A stretch of DNA of 64,000 nt from Euwallacea fornicatus (Eukaryota; Arthropoda; Insecta; Coleoptera; Curculionidae), in contig NC_089573.1 of NCBI RefSeq assembly GCF_040115645.1, forward strand, positions 1-64,000, read 5' to 3'. Under the pieces are notes generated by a model, which saw only the letters and a list, made by a program, of their open reading frames with translations, did no database searches and was not told the origin of the DNA. The position numbers were made by a program, and so were the translations under genes. Below, in pieces: positions 44,966 to 58,118 of this stretch. The stretch's first letter is position 1. Every line of letters begins with the position of its first letter.

Positions 44966-47900
44966 CCTTCCAACAAGATGTTATAACTAAATTATAGGTA
45001 CTATAAGATGTAAGTCCCTCTATTTGATGATACACACACGATGATTACTACTTCCTGCGACATTTATTAGTCAAGTTTTTTGGGTGAATGTAATCTACTC
45101 TATTTTCTTGTAATAATGTTTCGAGCGGCGATGCTTTGCTTTCATTACAAATTTACTTCAGGAATAATGAGTTGAGGCTCAAAAATTATTAGGTCGGCTG
45201 CCAATAGGAAAATTCATGCAGATAATAGATGTTCCGTCGCCTCTGGGAAATCTTCAAAATTGACTTAAATACGTCCGAATCCAATGTCCTTTTGTGCTTT
45301 AAATTATCCCAACAAATTAATTTCAGCAATCCTATAGGTCTCATTAGAAACTGGAAATTCCGTCATAATTGCACCCTTTATATCGTTCAACTAAAAATCA
45401 ATTTCTTTGTTATTTTGATTTTAAAGTAGGAATGTTTTCTTTAAAATATAAGCAGCACTTTTCACATCCTTAGTTACCTTTGCTTACAAAAACTTTTAAA
45501 ATTCCAATTTTAATTTTTGTATATTTCTAATGGGAAAAAGAAGAGAAGTCAATGTTCATATCTCGAAAACGGCATTTGTTACGGGAGGGCGGATCAGCTT
45601 AATTTCCATTTTTTATCGAATCGACGTTATTATCTCGAAAAATGGTTAAATTAGGTTGGTTGATTTAGTAATATTAAAATATTTAATTTTCAGAAACATG
45701 TAAATTTTCAGTTATTTGCAACTTCTTGATATGAATTTTTCTAAAATTTTCGAAATTGTTGTTGATGTCTCGAACATGGTTTGAAATAGAGGCAGGTTAA
45801 GTTAATTCCGATCTCCCAAGCTAACTTTTTCGAAAATTGAATGAAGGATTTTAAGTCTCTTCGGTTTTACCACCTTCAGCTATGAGCACTATATGGACGA
45901 ATTGGTTGCTCTGGTTTATCATTCCAACACAAGTAATCTACTAGACTTGTGACGTAGATAACTATTACCTTATTGTGTGAATTAAGGGGCCACAAAATGA
46001 GTAGCGTTCTCTTCGGAACTCATTGGAGTATTGCAAAAGGCAACACTAACAATTTTTCTTAATGTCGTGCCAATCTTTGTCCCAAGTGGACTTTTACGCC
46101 TGATTACTTTATGTTAGAATAAAACGGTACTGAAATTTTTCAAAGAGATGGTGGTAGCTTGAAGATTTTTTTTTTAATTGATTATCCGTATATCAAGAAT
46201 TTGCGGACCAAACTTATCTTGAGAAGTACAGTAATCAATAAGAGTAACAGAGAAGCTATAGTACCATCTTTAGTTCCTGAGGTACAGAGTCTGTTCGATA
46301 TTTATTTTTTGGCGAATTTGAAGGTGCCTGAAAATGTAGATTTTAAACAAGTTTTCCAGTCTCTTGGCCTTTATTTGAGGCGTACTGAGTTGATATCTCG
46401 ATATTAATCGATAATATAAAATTACGTTAATTTTCTTTTTAATTTCCACATCCTTCATGTCATTTTTCAAACGTTATTCACCAATTCTGAGAATTTGTGA
46501 AAAAACTGGAGTTAAAAATAACGACCCTAAAACTATATTTCAGAGACTCTGGACCTTCAAAACAACTTCTTTGGGCCAATGTAGGTGCCAAAGCAATCGA
46601 TTTAAATGAGAGGCATTGGTTCAAAAATGTTGAAATGTCTGCTTAATTTTTCCAAAATATATGTTGCAGATACTCCATATATTCATCGAAGCAAATTCCT
46701 GAAATGCGAAATCTTCAAAAGAATAGTTGTTTTTGTCATTTCCGAATCAATTTTCTAAACTTTATCGACAATACCTCGAGAATCCTTTGACAAGATTACA
46801 ACAGGTTCCTCTTGAGCCTCAGATGAATTTATAATATTAAGACAGGGTTCTGCAATAATGCATTAGACTTTCTTAACTTCTTTACAAATAAAGATAACAT
46901 TTTTTTTTCTGCAGGATTAAACCGCATATAAAAGCATATTTTTTCCAGAAGATATTTCCTAATGTACAGAATGACCTCAAAAAATGTGACCATTTACAAT
47001 TTCGTTATTTTAAATAAGACTTCTCAGTTTTTTTATTATTTTCGGATTTCTCGTCAAATTTTAAGTTTAGTTTATGCATCTGTAAAATTTACTGTTTTCG
47101 AGTTATTCGGATTTTTTTTTAATTAGAAAGTTATAAAATTTAACCGAAATCGATATTGCGGGCTAACTGCTGTGAATTTCGAAATTAGTCTTTTGGGACT
47201 TAATAGGTTCAATACATTTTGAGGTGTTTTAATTTAAAAACTTCCACCTCAAATGCCGAAATAGGCGTCTGAAGTTGCATGACTTCACACCTTAATAATT
47301 CGTTTATTTCAAATGGAATACCATAATTTTCTCAACTTCATTTGATACAGAACTCAAAAATCCACCACTTTTGATAATATTACACTATTTGTAAATCCAT
47401 CAATTTCTTAGTTTCTGGAAGTTGTCTCTTTTTGATTTCTAAATATTTTGATTGTCATGAAAAATTTCATTTTGACATTTTTCATTACTTCAAACATCTT
47501 CTTTTGTTGATGAAGTATGTTTATCATAATGTATAGTTTAGGGTTATCATGGATATAAAACAATGAATAGTTCCTGAGCTTTCAGATTTTCATTTGTATT
47601 TGCTTTCAAAAACTGCGGATATTCTTATTCAACATACTGAATTTTTCAAAGGATGAGTTGATTGATATGATTTTAGTTTTGAGAGAAAGTGTGAAAAATT
47701 ATTTTCTGGCCAGTAGAACGTATGCTGTTCAGTTTCCTGAGATATATCATCCAGAATCCATCAGCTTTAGTAGATTATTTAAGCGATTTCTGCAAACCGG
47801 AAGTGTCAACTATAAAAAACAGGAAAGAAAAAAAATGTCAGAAATGATACGATATTACTATTAAAACACTTAGAAGCCAAAAAGGGGCATTTTTCAGGAA

Positions 47901-50900
47901 CTTAGAAAAAGGGGATTAGGGATAGGGTAATGCTGACAAAAGTTGTAGATTTTTGACTTCTGAATATGATGCTGTCGAGAAAATTGGGACATTCCATTTG
48001 AAATAAACAAGTTATTGAGATTTTAAATCATGCAATTTTGGAAGCCCATTTCAGCGGTTACGGAAGACTTTTTAAAAATTACAACACGTCAAAACTTAGA
48101 TTATTAGGTTCACTTGGAGACTTAAAAGATTGATTTCAAAATATACACAGGTTAGTGCATAATAACAATTTAGGTGGAACGTTACAGCTGTCATATTTTT
48201 CAAAATATCCTGAGTAACGCGGAAACAGTAAATTTTAAAAATAGGACACCTTACATCAACTGACCTTGAAATTTAACAAGAAATCCTAAAATAACAAAAT
48301 TGGAGGGTTTAGTTTGAAATAACGAAGTTGAACATCGTCACACTTTTTGGAGTCACCCTGTACATTAGAAAATAATTTCTTGTAGATGTCTTTATGTGCT
48401 GTGTAATCTTGAAGAAGGAAAATATTGTTAACTTTATTGTCATAGAAATTAAGGAAGTCTGACGCACTATTACAAGACTCTATATATGTATTTACTATTA
48501 GTATAACTTGACAACATTTTTTTATTAATACTTAAAAAAAATGTTTGACAATGTTGGTCAGAACGTCGACATCCTGCACCTTCATAATGCAACCAACGTC
48601 CATTGACACGAGTCCAATATAGGATACTTTTTTCTGTGCTTCTTTCCAGATGCTCAGACCAGTTTATATCCATCACAGCTCTCAGTCCTCAACCTACTGC
48701 ATTAACGTACTCAAAATTATTCAGTTATTTTAAGCAATTACACCAATCAACTCTTTTGCTATAAAGATTTATTTTTAAATGACTAAACTACCTCAAACGT
48801 TTTGGTTTTTTTCACAATAACTATTTCTGTTTGTTGAGTCATGTATACGTAATAATTATTGAGTAAGTAATATGAAGAAAAAGGTTAAATAAACCTAAGC
48901 ATATTAACAATAAATTGATAATGAATTTGTCGTTTAACACTCTAGATTTTAATACCGAGGAGGGTATAAAAGTTTAATGTTGTGGGCCATTATTGCTCAT
49001 TTATTAGAAAGTGGAGAAAACTAACGAAAAAGACCTCCATGTGGGAGAATTACGCAAATACCAAACGTTTCATTTTCCCCTGTACCTCTTAGCAAATGTG
49101 TGATTATTACGATAGTACCAGGTGCTTTTGTATTTATGTATGTCAAGTTTTCTTCTTTGCCTATGTCATTGGTGACAAATAATCCTCAGTACTAATTATT
49201 TAATTTAAATAATAATTTAGCCAAGCACTTTATGCTATCTTCAACCTTTTGATTTAATTTGTTGTATTTAATTTGCAATAAAAATTATACACTTCATTGT
49301 CTACCTGTTTTGTTATTTAAACTGAATAAACAGTAATTATGTTATGAAGACGTAAAATGACATGTCCCCGAGGCCTGATCTTAATAGCTCTAATTTAGCG
49401 CTGTTTACCGCCATATCCAGCTTTTTTTGAAACGAACGCTCCAGGCTAATTCAGGTTCGAGCCGGATTCAATAAATTTCTTTCGGGATGTCGTTCATCGC
49501 AATTTAAACATGAAGAATGAGCTCTAAAGGCAACAATCTTTTTATCATTGACCAATGAATTGTTGATGTTAAAAAAAAATTATGGCAAATAAGCTTGGAC
49601 TTATCAGAATCGTGTTTGCGGACATGATTCAATTGTGTTGCCCTACTTCAAGTGCTTTACTAACTGAGATTGTAACAATACCCCAAGAAATCTTCATAGA
49701 TTTTCAAATTAAGCGTCACAGTTGTAGGAGAATTGGAAGGTTGAAAGTTGATTCATGGACGATCTTATGACTAGTGAAGTAAAATTTTAAATCTCGAAAT
49801 ATCCCTTTTATTTTATTAAATGTATTTTATTAATAAAGTATCATTTTTGTCTTCTATATTAAGGTGTATAAACAGACTGTTATTTGCGTGTTTGCTTTGC
49901 TGCGTCATATCAATTATTGCCAAAACGTTCGCATGCATTGTAAAAAGTGGGCGAAAAGGCAAAACGGCAGTAAGCAAAAAGAAAGCAAACAAAAAAGAAC
50001 TTAAACACACCAATGACTGTTGCTATCTCTTAATGATTTGTTGAGCAGTAATATGTGTTTATTATTAAACATCAATTACTCGGACAGTACAAATACCGTT
50101 ATCAACGGATTTGAGATAATTAAGGGATCAATTTGACTACTTATATACCCCTTTAGATACCAGCAGTTCTCATCAAGACCCACTTTTCGTCTCTGACTTT
50201 TCTGAGTTACATTACTTTTCTCCCAGTAACATCGCTCTTGTGATAAAAATATTCCCACCAGTTTACTCACAAAAGTGCTGATATCGACTAATTCAGGTGT
50301 ACCATCACCAGCAGCTCGAGTCTCGACCACTCCACCTCAAATCTCAACGCCATAGAAGATTTTACCGTCGATAGGTGCGACTCGAGCAGTACTACTAGCG
50401 CGCTTTTCCAAATCACTTCGCTCTTTTGTTATTGACTTCCGGATTTTTCAAATTTTTTTACTTTTGCCATTTTCGCGTTTGAAATGAAAATTGGTTCCAA
50501 AAGGATTGCTTCTGATACTCCATTTATCTGATATTTGTTTTTGGGAATCAATGTAAGTAGTGTGTGCTCTTTTGTATAGATTAAGTAATCTTTGGGTTTT
50601 GGGTTGAAAGGTCAGTTGCTGATTATGTCTATAAACGCTAGAAAACAATTTTAACAGAATTCTAATATATTCTTCAAACCATTAGTTCCATTATGTTTGG
50701 TGGACAATGATGGGATGTGTAATTAATTAGCTATTTTCAGTTTCTATTTTTAATGCCTTTTTTAATAAAAAATGTTAGTGAATAACATAAAAGAAATTTT
50801 CAATAGTTGTATTAAAGGATTTTTGATTGTTGAGTACCATGCTCATTACATCATTAATTTGCATATTTTCTTGAAGTCAGAAAAAATTATGTTTAGATAA

Positions 50901-53900
50901 AAACGCGAAGCTTATATAAATAATATAAACTAAGAAATTGTAATTTATTTCCAAGATATTTTAATCTCTAATTTTTTCTACCAAATAATTAATTTTTCCT
51001 TATATTTCATTTGGAAATGTTGGTAGAATAGCAGTAATGGAGGTTGTACAAAACGCCCACTTGCTAGATCTCGTAAACTGTGAAAGGTTTAAAGTAAATT
51101 TGAATATTAAAAAAGACATAATATTGTTCCCAAATATCGTTATTTTTTTAAAACATCGACGATGTTAAAATAATATGAAATATATTTTTTTTTATTAATA
51201 GATAGTTAAATGTTATATTGAAATCCATAAATAAAGGTAATTAAAATTCGAAGAAAGAATGGTGATACCATGAAATATTTCTAATTTAGATACTCCAAAA
51301 GAGACAAATTTTGATAACAGTACAAATACATAACCGCAAAATTTGCGAAATGCAATCAACATGTATAAACAAGCGTGGAAAAATGTAATCATTTTACTTT
51401 TGGAAAAACCATAAAGCAACACCAATGTCGATTTATATGTTTTTAATGTGGTATCATGAAAAATATGGATATTTAAGTTGTAGTTAAATAATAAATAAAT
51501 AAAAGAAAAAATGATACTAAATTTTGAAATTTTCAAAATTTTCAAAATTACATTTTTTCAGTAAAACAAAATGTGAATGTCAAAAGAGAAAAAGATGAAA
51601 TATTACAAAATATGATTTACGAGAAAGTCGAATTTTAAGGTCAGAAATTTCTAAATGCGTTTTTTTGGTATCAATAGCGCTGTACTGGTCTTTTTGTGTT
51701 TTGGTGTTGGCAGTTTCCATGCAGATTCAATAAATATAATAATTATTCTGTTTTTAAGTAATTATGAAAATTAAAAAAATTATTTGGACGTTACTAGTTT
51801 TATGTAAAATTTCGACAGATCTGCACAATGGGCACGACTCTGAAATTTCTGGACGCACTTCCACATATCCAAAACAAAAACACCAAAATATTGTTTTTTA
51901 AATTTCGAGAACCTGTATTTCCGAAATGACATGAAACAAAGCGGTTCTGGATATATATTTTCAGCAACTTTTTAAAAATTTTGACCATTAAATTTGCGCC
52001 CCCTTTAAAGTTTTGTCCTATGTTTATAAAACACATTATATAAATAAAACCATTACAAACAAAATATTTGTAGATATCAAAACTCATAATCAAATTTCTA
52101 TAAGACTGAAACATATAAGTCAAGTGGTAAGTTTGTCGGTAAATTTGGTGTTACCATTTGTATGTAAATTGCGGTTTTTGATTCAATTTGTTTTGGTTGT
52201 AATGTGTTTGTTTATGTCATTTTTTAGTTTTTGAAAAAACTAATTCAATAAATTTCTGACTTAGTGCAATTTTTGGCACGAAATTGATGATCTCGCGCCA
52301 ACGCCAGTACAAGACATAAAATATCGGTTAAAGTTAAATAACCCATTGAGTTACAAAAAATCATTGAAGTAGCCGTAAAATGCATGAGCTGCACAGCAAA
52401 TTGCAAATTGCGTCATTTACACATGGACAGCCAAGAATTGAACAAAACAAAAAACCAAAACATTAAGGAACTCCTGAAAATTCACAATGTTTTGAAATTA
52501 AAAAAAAGTCCTAGGACGGTCCCAAAAAAACACAAAAAAACCTATAAACTAAGTACGCTACTTATATTCGTAAATGAAACTTCATAATTATCAGTTTTAT
52601 AGGAAAAAAATCAAGGCCGTACCAAATAAGTTTGGGTTTAAAAAGTAAAAACTCTCAGGAAAACGTCTATCTTGAAAACTGAAACCACTAAATATGTTTT
52701 TACGTATGTAACAACGTCCTGGAGACGATCTTCTGGAAAAACAAAAAAATTCATCCTTTGGGTTTCGGAGCATATGGCAGTTCCTGGTGCCGAAAACCCA
52801 GATCAGCTCTCCAACTAAGGCCTTGGGACAATAACTAAGATCAATGATTAAACAGATAGACCAACTTAGCTGATGCAAATGCCGGGCAGGCGAGGATTCC
52901 CCTTAGACTCGAAAGGAGGAATAAGGAATGTGGCTGGCCAAAAAATTTTGTTACTAATTAACATCGTAAATTTCAATTTTCGAGTAATAAAAATGGTCAA
53001 AAATTTTCTTTATCACACGTTCCTGTAGAATTAGGACTCTGGATATTAATCAGTAACAGACTACTTTAACATAACTTAGGCAGGACATCTACCCATTCTT
53101 CATTTCGATCTATGTGTGATTTTTGTATCCATCAATTAGCGATAACTGATCACACGAGAAGTACCATCTGAGAGAATTTATAACCATTTTATCCATCTAA
53201 CAATGTAAATGAATATTCTGGGTTACAATTCGACCTAGATCTGAACTATAAATATTTAATTTAATATGACAAAAATTGTCAGGACTGTAGGCAGAGTTGG
53301 AAGTTTGGACACCCCGTACATCGAGAGCTTTCAACTTTGATTTAAGAGTGATTTAGCCAAACTGAAAATATTAAAAAAAAAAATAACTTTTGGATAAGGT
53401 TTTGTCCATTATATGATGACCACCCTGTATCGATAAGGTCCATTATGTTGCCCAAAAATTGACGTAAAAAGGTAGTTTTAGTAAGGTTTAAAAGCAAAAA
53501 TACCGCGAAGTTCTAAAGCAACGGATCCAATGAATCAACATAGAAGAACTTTTATGTTTCTACTTTATCTTTATTAAAATATTCTTGCGTTTTCTAGTAC
53601 GCAGCAAATTCGTTGTTGTACTGCGTGTTTACTTTCGAAGCGGTATATATTAAAGAATGTACTAGAACTTACTGATTCAAATAAAAATTGTAACTTGTTT
53701 CCCGCAATGGAGACGACTAGTCACCCCGTCACTACTGCGTTTCCGCATACAAACAAACGAGAAGCAAACAAGAAATATTTCGAATTTCAGTTAAACTTTA
53801 AGTTAACTCTAACAGTTAAATTTAATTTTAAGTTAACTTTAATAGCTAAATTTAACAGAGGCATAAAGTTACTTTGTTTTGCATCCGGTTTACTCGTTTG

Positions 53901-54430
53901 GATTCAGCTTTCGCTTCATTCAATACTCACTCAAATTTGCAAAAATTGCAAAAACACCACAGGAACTTTGAATAATGTGGGAGTGATATTTGCCTTCTTA
54001 TCAACTTCAGATAGAAAAGTAAAATTCGATCTGCAAATAAACAATCTAAAGATTTGCTCGAAGTTAAAATCTTTCTAAAGTGCTTTATCTGAGATTTGTG
54101 CCAGGAATTTTGCTAGTGGTAGGTAATCATTTTTTAGGGTCTCTTTACGGCAGGAAATACCACCGAAGCAAATTATTGTGAGAAAACACTAGTCGAAAGT
54201 CGCCAACTCGAAATATTTTTTATTGTAAGATAATCATGATAAATAAAGAAGTTCAGGTAATAGTGTTATAAATAAATTCAGTAGCTTGGATTGCGAGATT
54301 CCCCAAAAACACGATGCAACAGGCGTTCGATAATGTAAACCAATTCTAACCAAATATGGTTTACGGTATCGAAATGTTTACTTTAGCGAACGTGATTCAA
54401 ATAATCACTGATTTATTGAACAAGTATTTA
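44966..54430. other. Long gene-poor stretch
   Basis: About 9.5 kb of AT-rich DNA. Scattered CAGGGTG-class ends (48350, 53310, 53405) point to decayed elements. ORFs of 60-127 codons (46159, 49582, 50076, 51213, 53695) show no domain, no splice pattern and often overlap frames on the other strand. The 53695 frame contains a local direct repeat (aagttaactntaa). A TATAAAA at 48965 is followed 34 bp later by a TCATT, a weak promoter candidate only. Confidence 0.45.
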
Positions 54431-54437
54431 ATACGCA

Positions 54438-54915
54438 TATAGTGACCGATAGAAGATATGCGTTATATGAGATTTTATTTCATTTCGAATTATTTGATTA
54501 TTTTATATTCGATAAAAGTTTGGGCATTTCTTCAAACTCAAAACGCAATTTACAGTATTAGTATATATGATTCATATGGGGGATATTCGAAAATTATAAA
54601 TATGGCTCATGAGTAAAGTACCCTTATTTTTAAGTTTAAAGCAAATATGCAGCACTGTAGTTTCAAGGTTCTATTCCATAAAACACTTTCTATATTATTT
54701 CTGATATCCCATTTTTTTGCAATCATAAAAAATTAAGGTATTTTACTCATAAATCATTTTCATAATTTTTGAATCTCCACCATATGAATCGAGATGTATA
54801 CATTCATTGGGTTTTGAGTTTGCAGGAATGCACAAGTTTTTACCAACAATATTTTCTAATTAATTCAAATTAAAAAAATCTCATATTGTGCGTTCTTTTT
54901 GCCGGTCACTGTATA
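54438..54915. mobile_element. Palindromic MITE, mariner/Tc1-like ends
   Basis: The two halves are inverted copies over more than 200 bp. Left: tatagtgaccgatagaagat...tatgagattttattt...actcaaaacgcaat...gattcatatggggga. Right, on the other strand: tatacagtgaccggcaaaaa with the same later blocks. The outer ends (cagtgaccg next to TA dinucleotides) suggest a TA-targeting mariner/Tc1-type transposon relative. There is no transposase. Confidence 0.75.
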
Positions 54916-55079
54916 TAACAAAACAGATAATTATTTTTTAAATAAAAAAAATATAATCGGTAATTTCATTCTACGTAAATTAGCGCCTAGCGTTGCCTTC
55001 CAATGTCTGCACACGTAATTTACTAATAATTAAAATATCAGTGTATGATTCTTTTCATTCAGCTCAATTGAATATTATA

Positions 55080-56076
55080 TGTTAAGTATATGATTAAAAA
55101 CTTGCATAGCTTGCGCGTCAGTCACTACACCTCTATCTTCAATGAGAACGTCTTCATCGTCCTCACTGTCCATATCTTTCTCGTTATTAAAGTCATTTGT
55201 TTGCCTGTCTTCGTTCCATAAGTTAATATCAGCTGGAGTGCAACAACAATGTTGGGGTTCATTATTTTGAATAATTCAAGAACATCCAATCACTCACTGA
55301 CAAAAACATCAGCATTGGATTACAATTTTTTCCTAATTGCGTTTCAGGGAATATCATCTTCATCGTGCTTATTGGTACAAAAGGGCTTGTAGCGACATTT
55401 TTAAATAGTTTGCTGATTAATTGCATTCTAAACCATATGCAAATTTAAAAGAGATCCTCATCATAATGTTACCTGTTTGAAAACCTCAGATATATTTTTA
55501 GGATTCTTTAGTAAAGTAAAAATTTTCGATAGTATAGTTTTGTGATCCTTATTACATTCCAAACCATGGGCGGAATTAATAGAATTACGTTGAGCGGTAT
55601 ATACACAAGAAAAATTGACCTATCAGGTGTTACTCTGGAGGCTCTCTTGGTACATTATCTAATAGTAACGTCATTTTTATTAGAAGCTTCTGTTTTTTTA
55701 GGAATTTATTTACTTGAAAATTAAATGGTCCTCAAATTATGAATATGTAGAATATTTGTGATTTCAAATTCATTCTTATACCTCAGTGATAAAGCGCTTG
55801 GGGAACCATTTCAGGAATATATTACTAGTTATCCAAGCGATTTTTGATCAATTATAATGAACAGGAATATTAAAATGTTTAAATAAGCGCAAATTTTTTG
55901 CTTTTCCTATTATTATTAATTTTATTTTGTGGGGCTCCAAGACCCGTTTACATTATTGAGAATACACATTGTTTACATTATCGCGCGTTTCACTAGATCT
56001 TATAGTAGGAAGTTTGTGTTTACATTAACGCAATATTTCCATTTTCGCGCGTTTACGTTATTGAGCGTCTGCTGTA
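55080..56076 (-). pseudogene. pogo/Tigger-like DDE transposase remnant
   Basis: On the minus strand, frames around 55730-55530 read KMTLLLDNVPREPPE then FFLVYIPLNVILLIP, then KLYYRKFLLY. This matches the DDE-region block of pogo/Tigger/jerky transposases (LLLDNAP.HP...LPPNVTSLIQPMDQG...K..YR). Further 3', about 55270-55085, comes an acidic tail (WNEDRQ...DSEDDEDVLIEDRGVVTDAQAM), as in those proteins. Stops and frameshifts abound. The 5' terminal repeat appears intact at about 56076, reading inward on the minus strand as cagcagacgctcaataacg, typical in style of pogo ends, with ataatgtaaac subrepeats behind it. The other end is not recognisable. Confidence 0.7.
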
Positions 56077-56079
56077 ATC

Positions 56080-57990
56080 CTTTCTTCATCATTTGCTTTC
56101 AAAGTTGGTTCCCTTTGCGTTCACCTATTTCTGAAGGTAAACCGAGACGAATCTTCTATAAGGAATATGGCATGCTTATGACTAACTGCATACTTAAGTG
56201 TTCTTACCTGCCTATTATTTTCAGTTTGCGGCGTACGCCATTGGCTTTCTATGATGCAGCAGTCAGAAATGGTATATAAACAAAGTCTTAAATCCATCCT
56301 CGATCTTCCTACTCGCGCCGCTTCTGTCGGATATTTGCTGTAAACAGATTTTAACCAGAAAAACTTTTACAATGACTCTTCATAAAACAAATTGTTTCAA
56401 TTACAAATTAATTAAGCCGATTGCTATTTAGTTCAATTGACATAATAAATTGGTGAGTAAACTAAATCGCAGAAGCATGGCTTCTTTACTAAAGGAGACA
56501 AATGATAATGGAAGGATACATTCATTGTCGTAGGCCGCAGTTATTTACAGAAATTAAAATGGAGATATTAGTGAATTGCCAATAGAGTATCGTGATGTGC
56601 CTGCAAGAGTGTTCAAATGAATGGGTAATAGGCTTTCTAGAGAACCATTACCGCCTAAAATAGAGTTGAAAACATTTAAATAGGAAGAATAATACGAACT
56701 ATCGCCCATGAGAAATATTAACGATAATGATAATTATATGTATACGATAATTTTTGTTGAGGTTTATAATTATGCTGGCAGAGTTTTTCATGTTGACAAA
56801 CTTTGCCATGATGAGGTTTTATTTATACCGTCAGATGATTAGATATTTCCGTATGCCAAATTAACCGGAAGACTTTTAGCTCCCTTTGATTGCATTCTAA
56901 TTATTTCATTTTTAGTTATTTAATTAAAAAAGTTGATGCCGAACGCATCAAGAGGATCATAAAGAGTATCATCGCTGTACGACCGCTTTGCATTTTTTCT
57001 CATCAATTAAACCTAATAGCATAAACAAGTACAAACCGATTAAAAGAATTACTCGTGCGAGCTAGAAAATTAGAATTATTTTGTTTACATTTCTTATTGA
57101 GATATCTTTACCAAATCGGAAGTAGATAGAATGTTAGTTCAATGAAAGTTGTGAATCACTCTTTAGCACCAAATTGGGAAGTACAGGATCCTAAAGGGGA
57201 CCTCCAGATTTTCCTAACTTCTCCTGTAGAACTTCATTATCATACTCTTATTATACACTATGTATGAAAAGTCCACCAACCCAGAAGTATCACGAAAAAT
57301 ATACCATTTATTAAAAAATACCTTATATAAAAATTGAAAGAATTAAAAGATTCTACCATTCTACGGTATTCAGAATTATTCAAGGTGTGTCACCAAGTAG
57401 CAGTGAATTGAAGTTATGTTTTTTTCTTATGGAATAGCAATCTTTTTATGACATTTTTTAATTCATCCTCACATTCTGAACATGTTTCATGCAACTTGTC
57501 GTATGGCTAAATCTAGTGGTCCAGCAGCGATTACAGGTATGAAGAAAACCAAATAAATTTATTTTCATTGAATGAAGTGCTCAAAATATGCACATGCGAC
57601 GAATCAGATGATATAAAAAGCTAGAGAGAGTATGAGAGAAAAATCAATTTCGACATTTATTCCCAAAATTGTGCAATGCGTAAAATTATTTCAGCCTAAC
57701 TGGTTGGCGATTCTTGATACTACTTCTATGTGGAACCCCTAGGAAGGAAGATAGCGTTCCACCGATTCTAAATAAAGTGTATGCTTAAACTTCTCTCTCC
57801 CATGAAATTATGAAAAGCCTTAATTTATATCTCTACTGCTATTAATCATAAGTGTGCTCCATTAGGTTATTCCCCTAGGAGCCTCTCGCTACTCGCAAAA
57901 TCGATACCTCGAGACAGTCTGAGTTGGTACTGCTGCATTGAAAATGGTTAAAATTCTGATGCTCACATATCAAAAATCATCGTTATTTTT
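56080..57990. other. Intergenic or intronic DNA, no gene seen
   Basis: AT-rich with short unrelated ORFs only. It lies between the pogo remnant and the 5' untranslated exon of the SV2-like gene. Confidence 0.45.
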
Positions 57991-57995
57991 TTCAG

Positions 57996-58118
57996 AGTTT
58001 CCGTTAGAACTACCGACCGCAACCCCCACTGAGTGCCGCCCCCACCGCCCCCTCCCCCAAACCGGAAATCGTCCTTTACTGCTGCGCAGAATCAAACTTC
58101 ATTCCTCGGCTACATAGA
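57996..58118 (+). promoter_or_regulatory. 5' untranslated part of the SV2-like gene's first coding exon
   Basis: A good acceptor (cgttatttttttcag at 57981-57995) precedes a C-rich stretch (cccgccccctcccccaaacc type, about 58020-58065), which leads into the ATG at 58119. This implies at least one upstream non-coding exon, possibly the one at 44625-44690. Confidence 0.45.

Noticed and set aside
49440..49480. ggttcgagcc resembling a tRNA B box
   Set aside because: No matching A box, acceptor stem or cloverleaf could be drawn upstream.
46159..54078. Scattered ORFs of 60-127 codons between 46 and 54 kb
   Set aside because: No domains, splice-bounded structure or codon pattern; several overlap open frames on the other strand.
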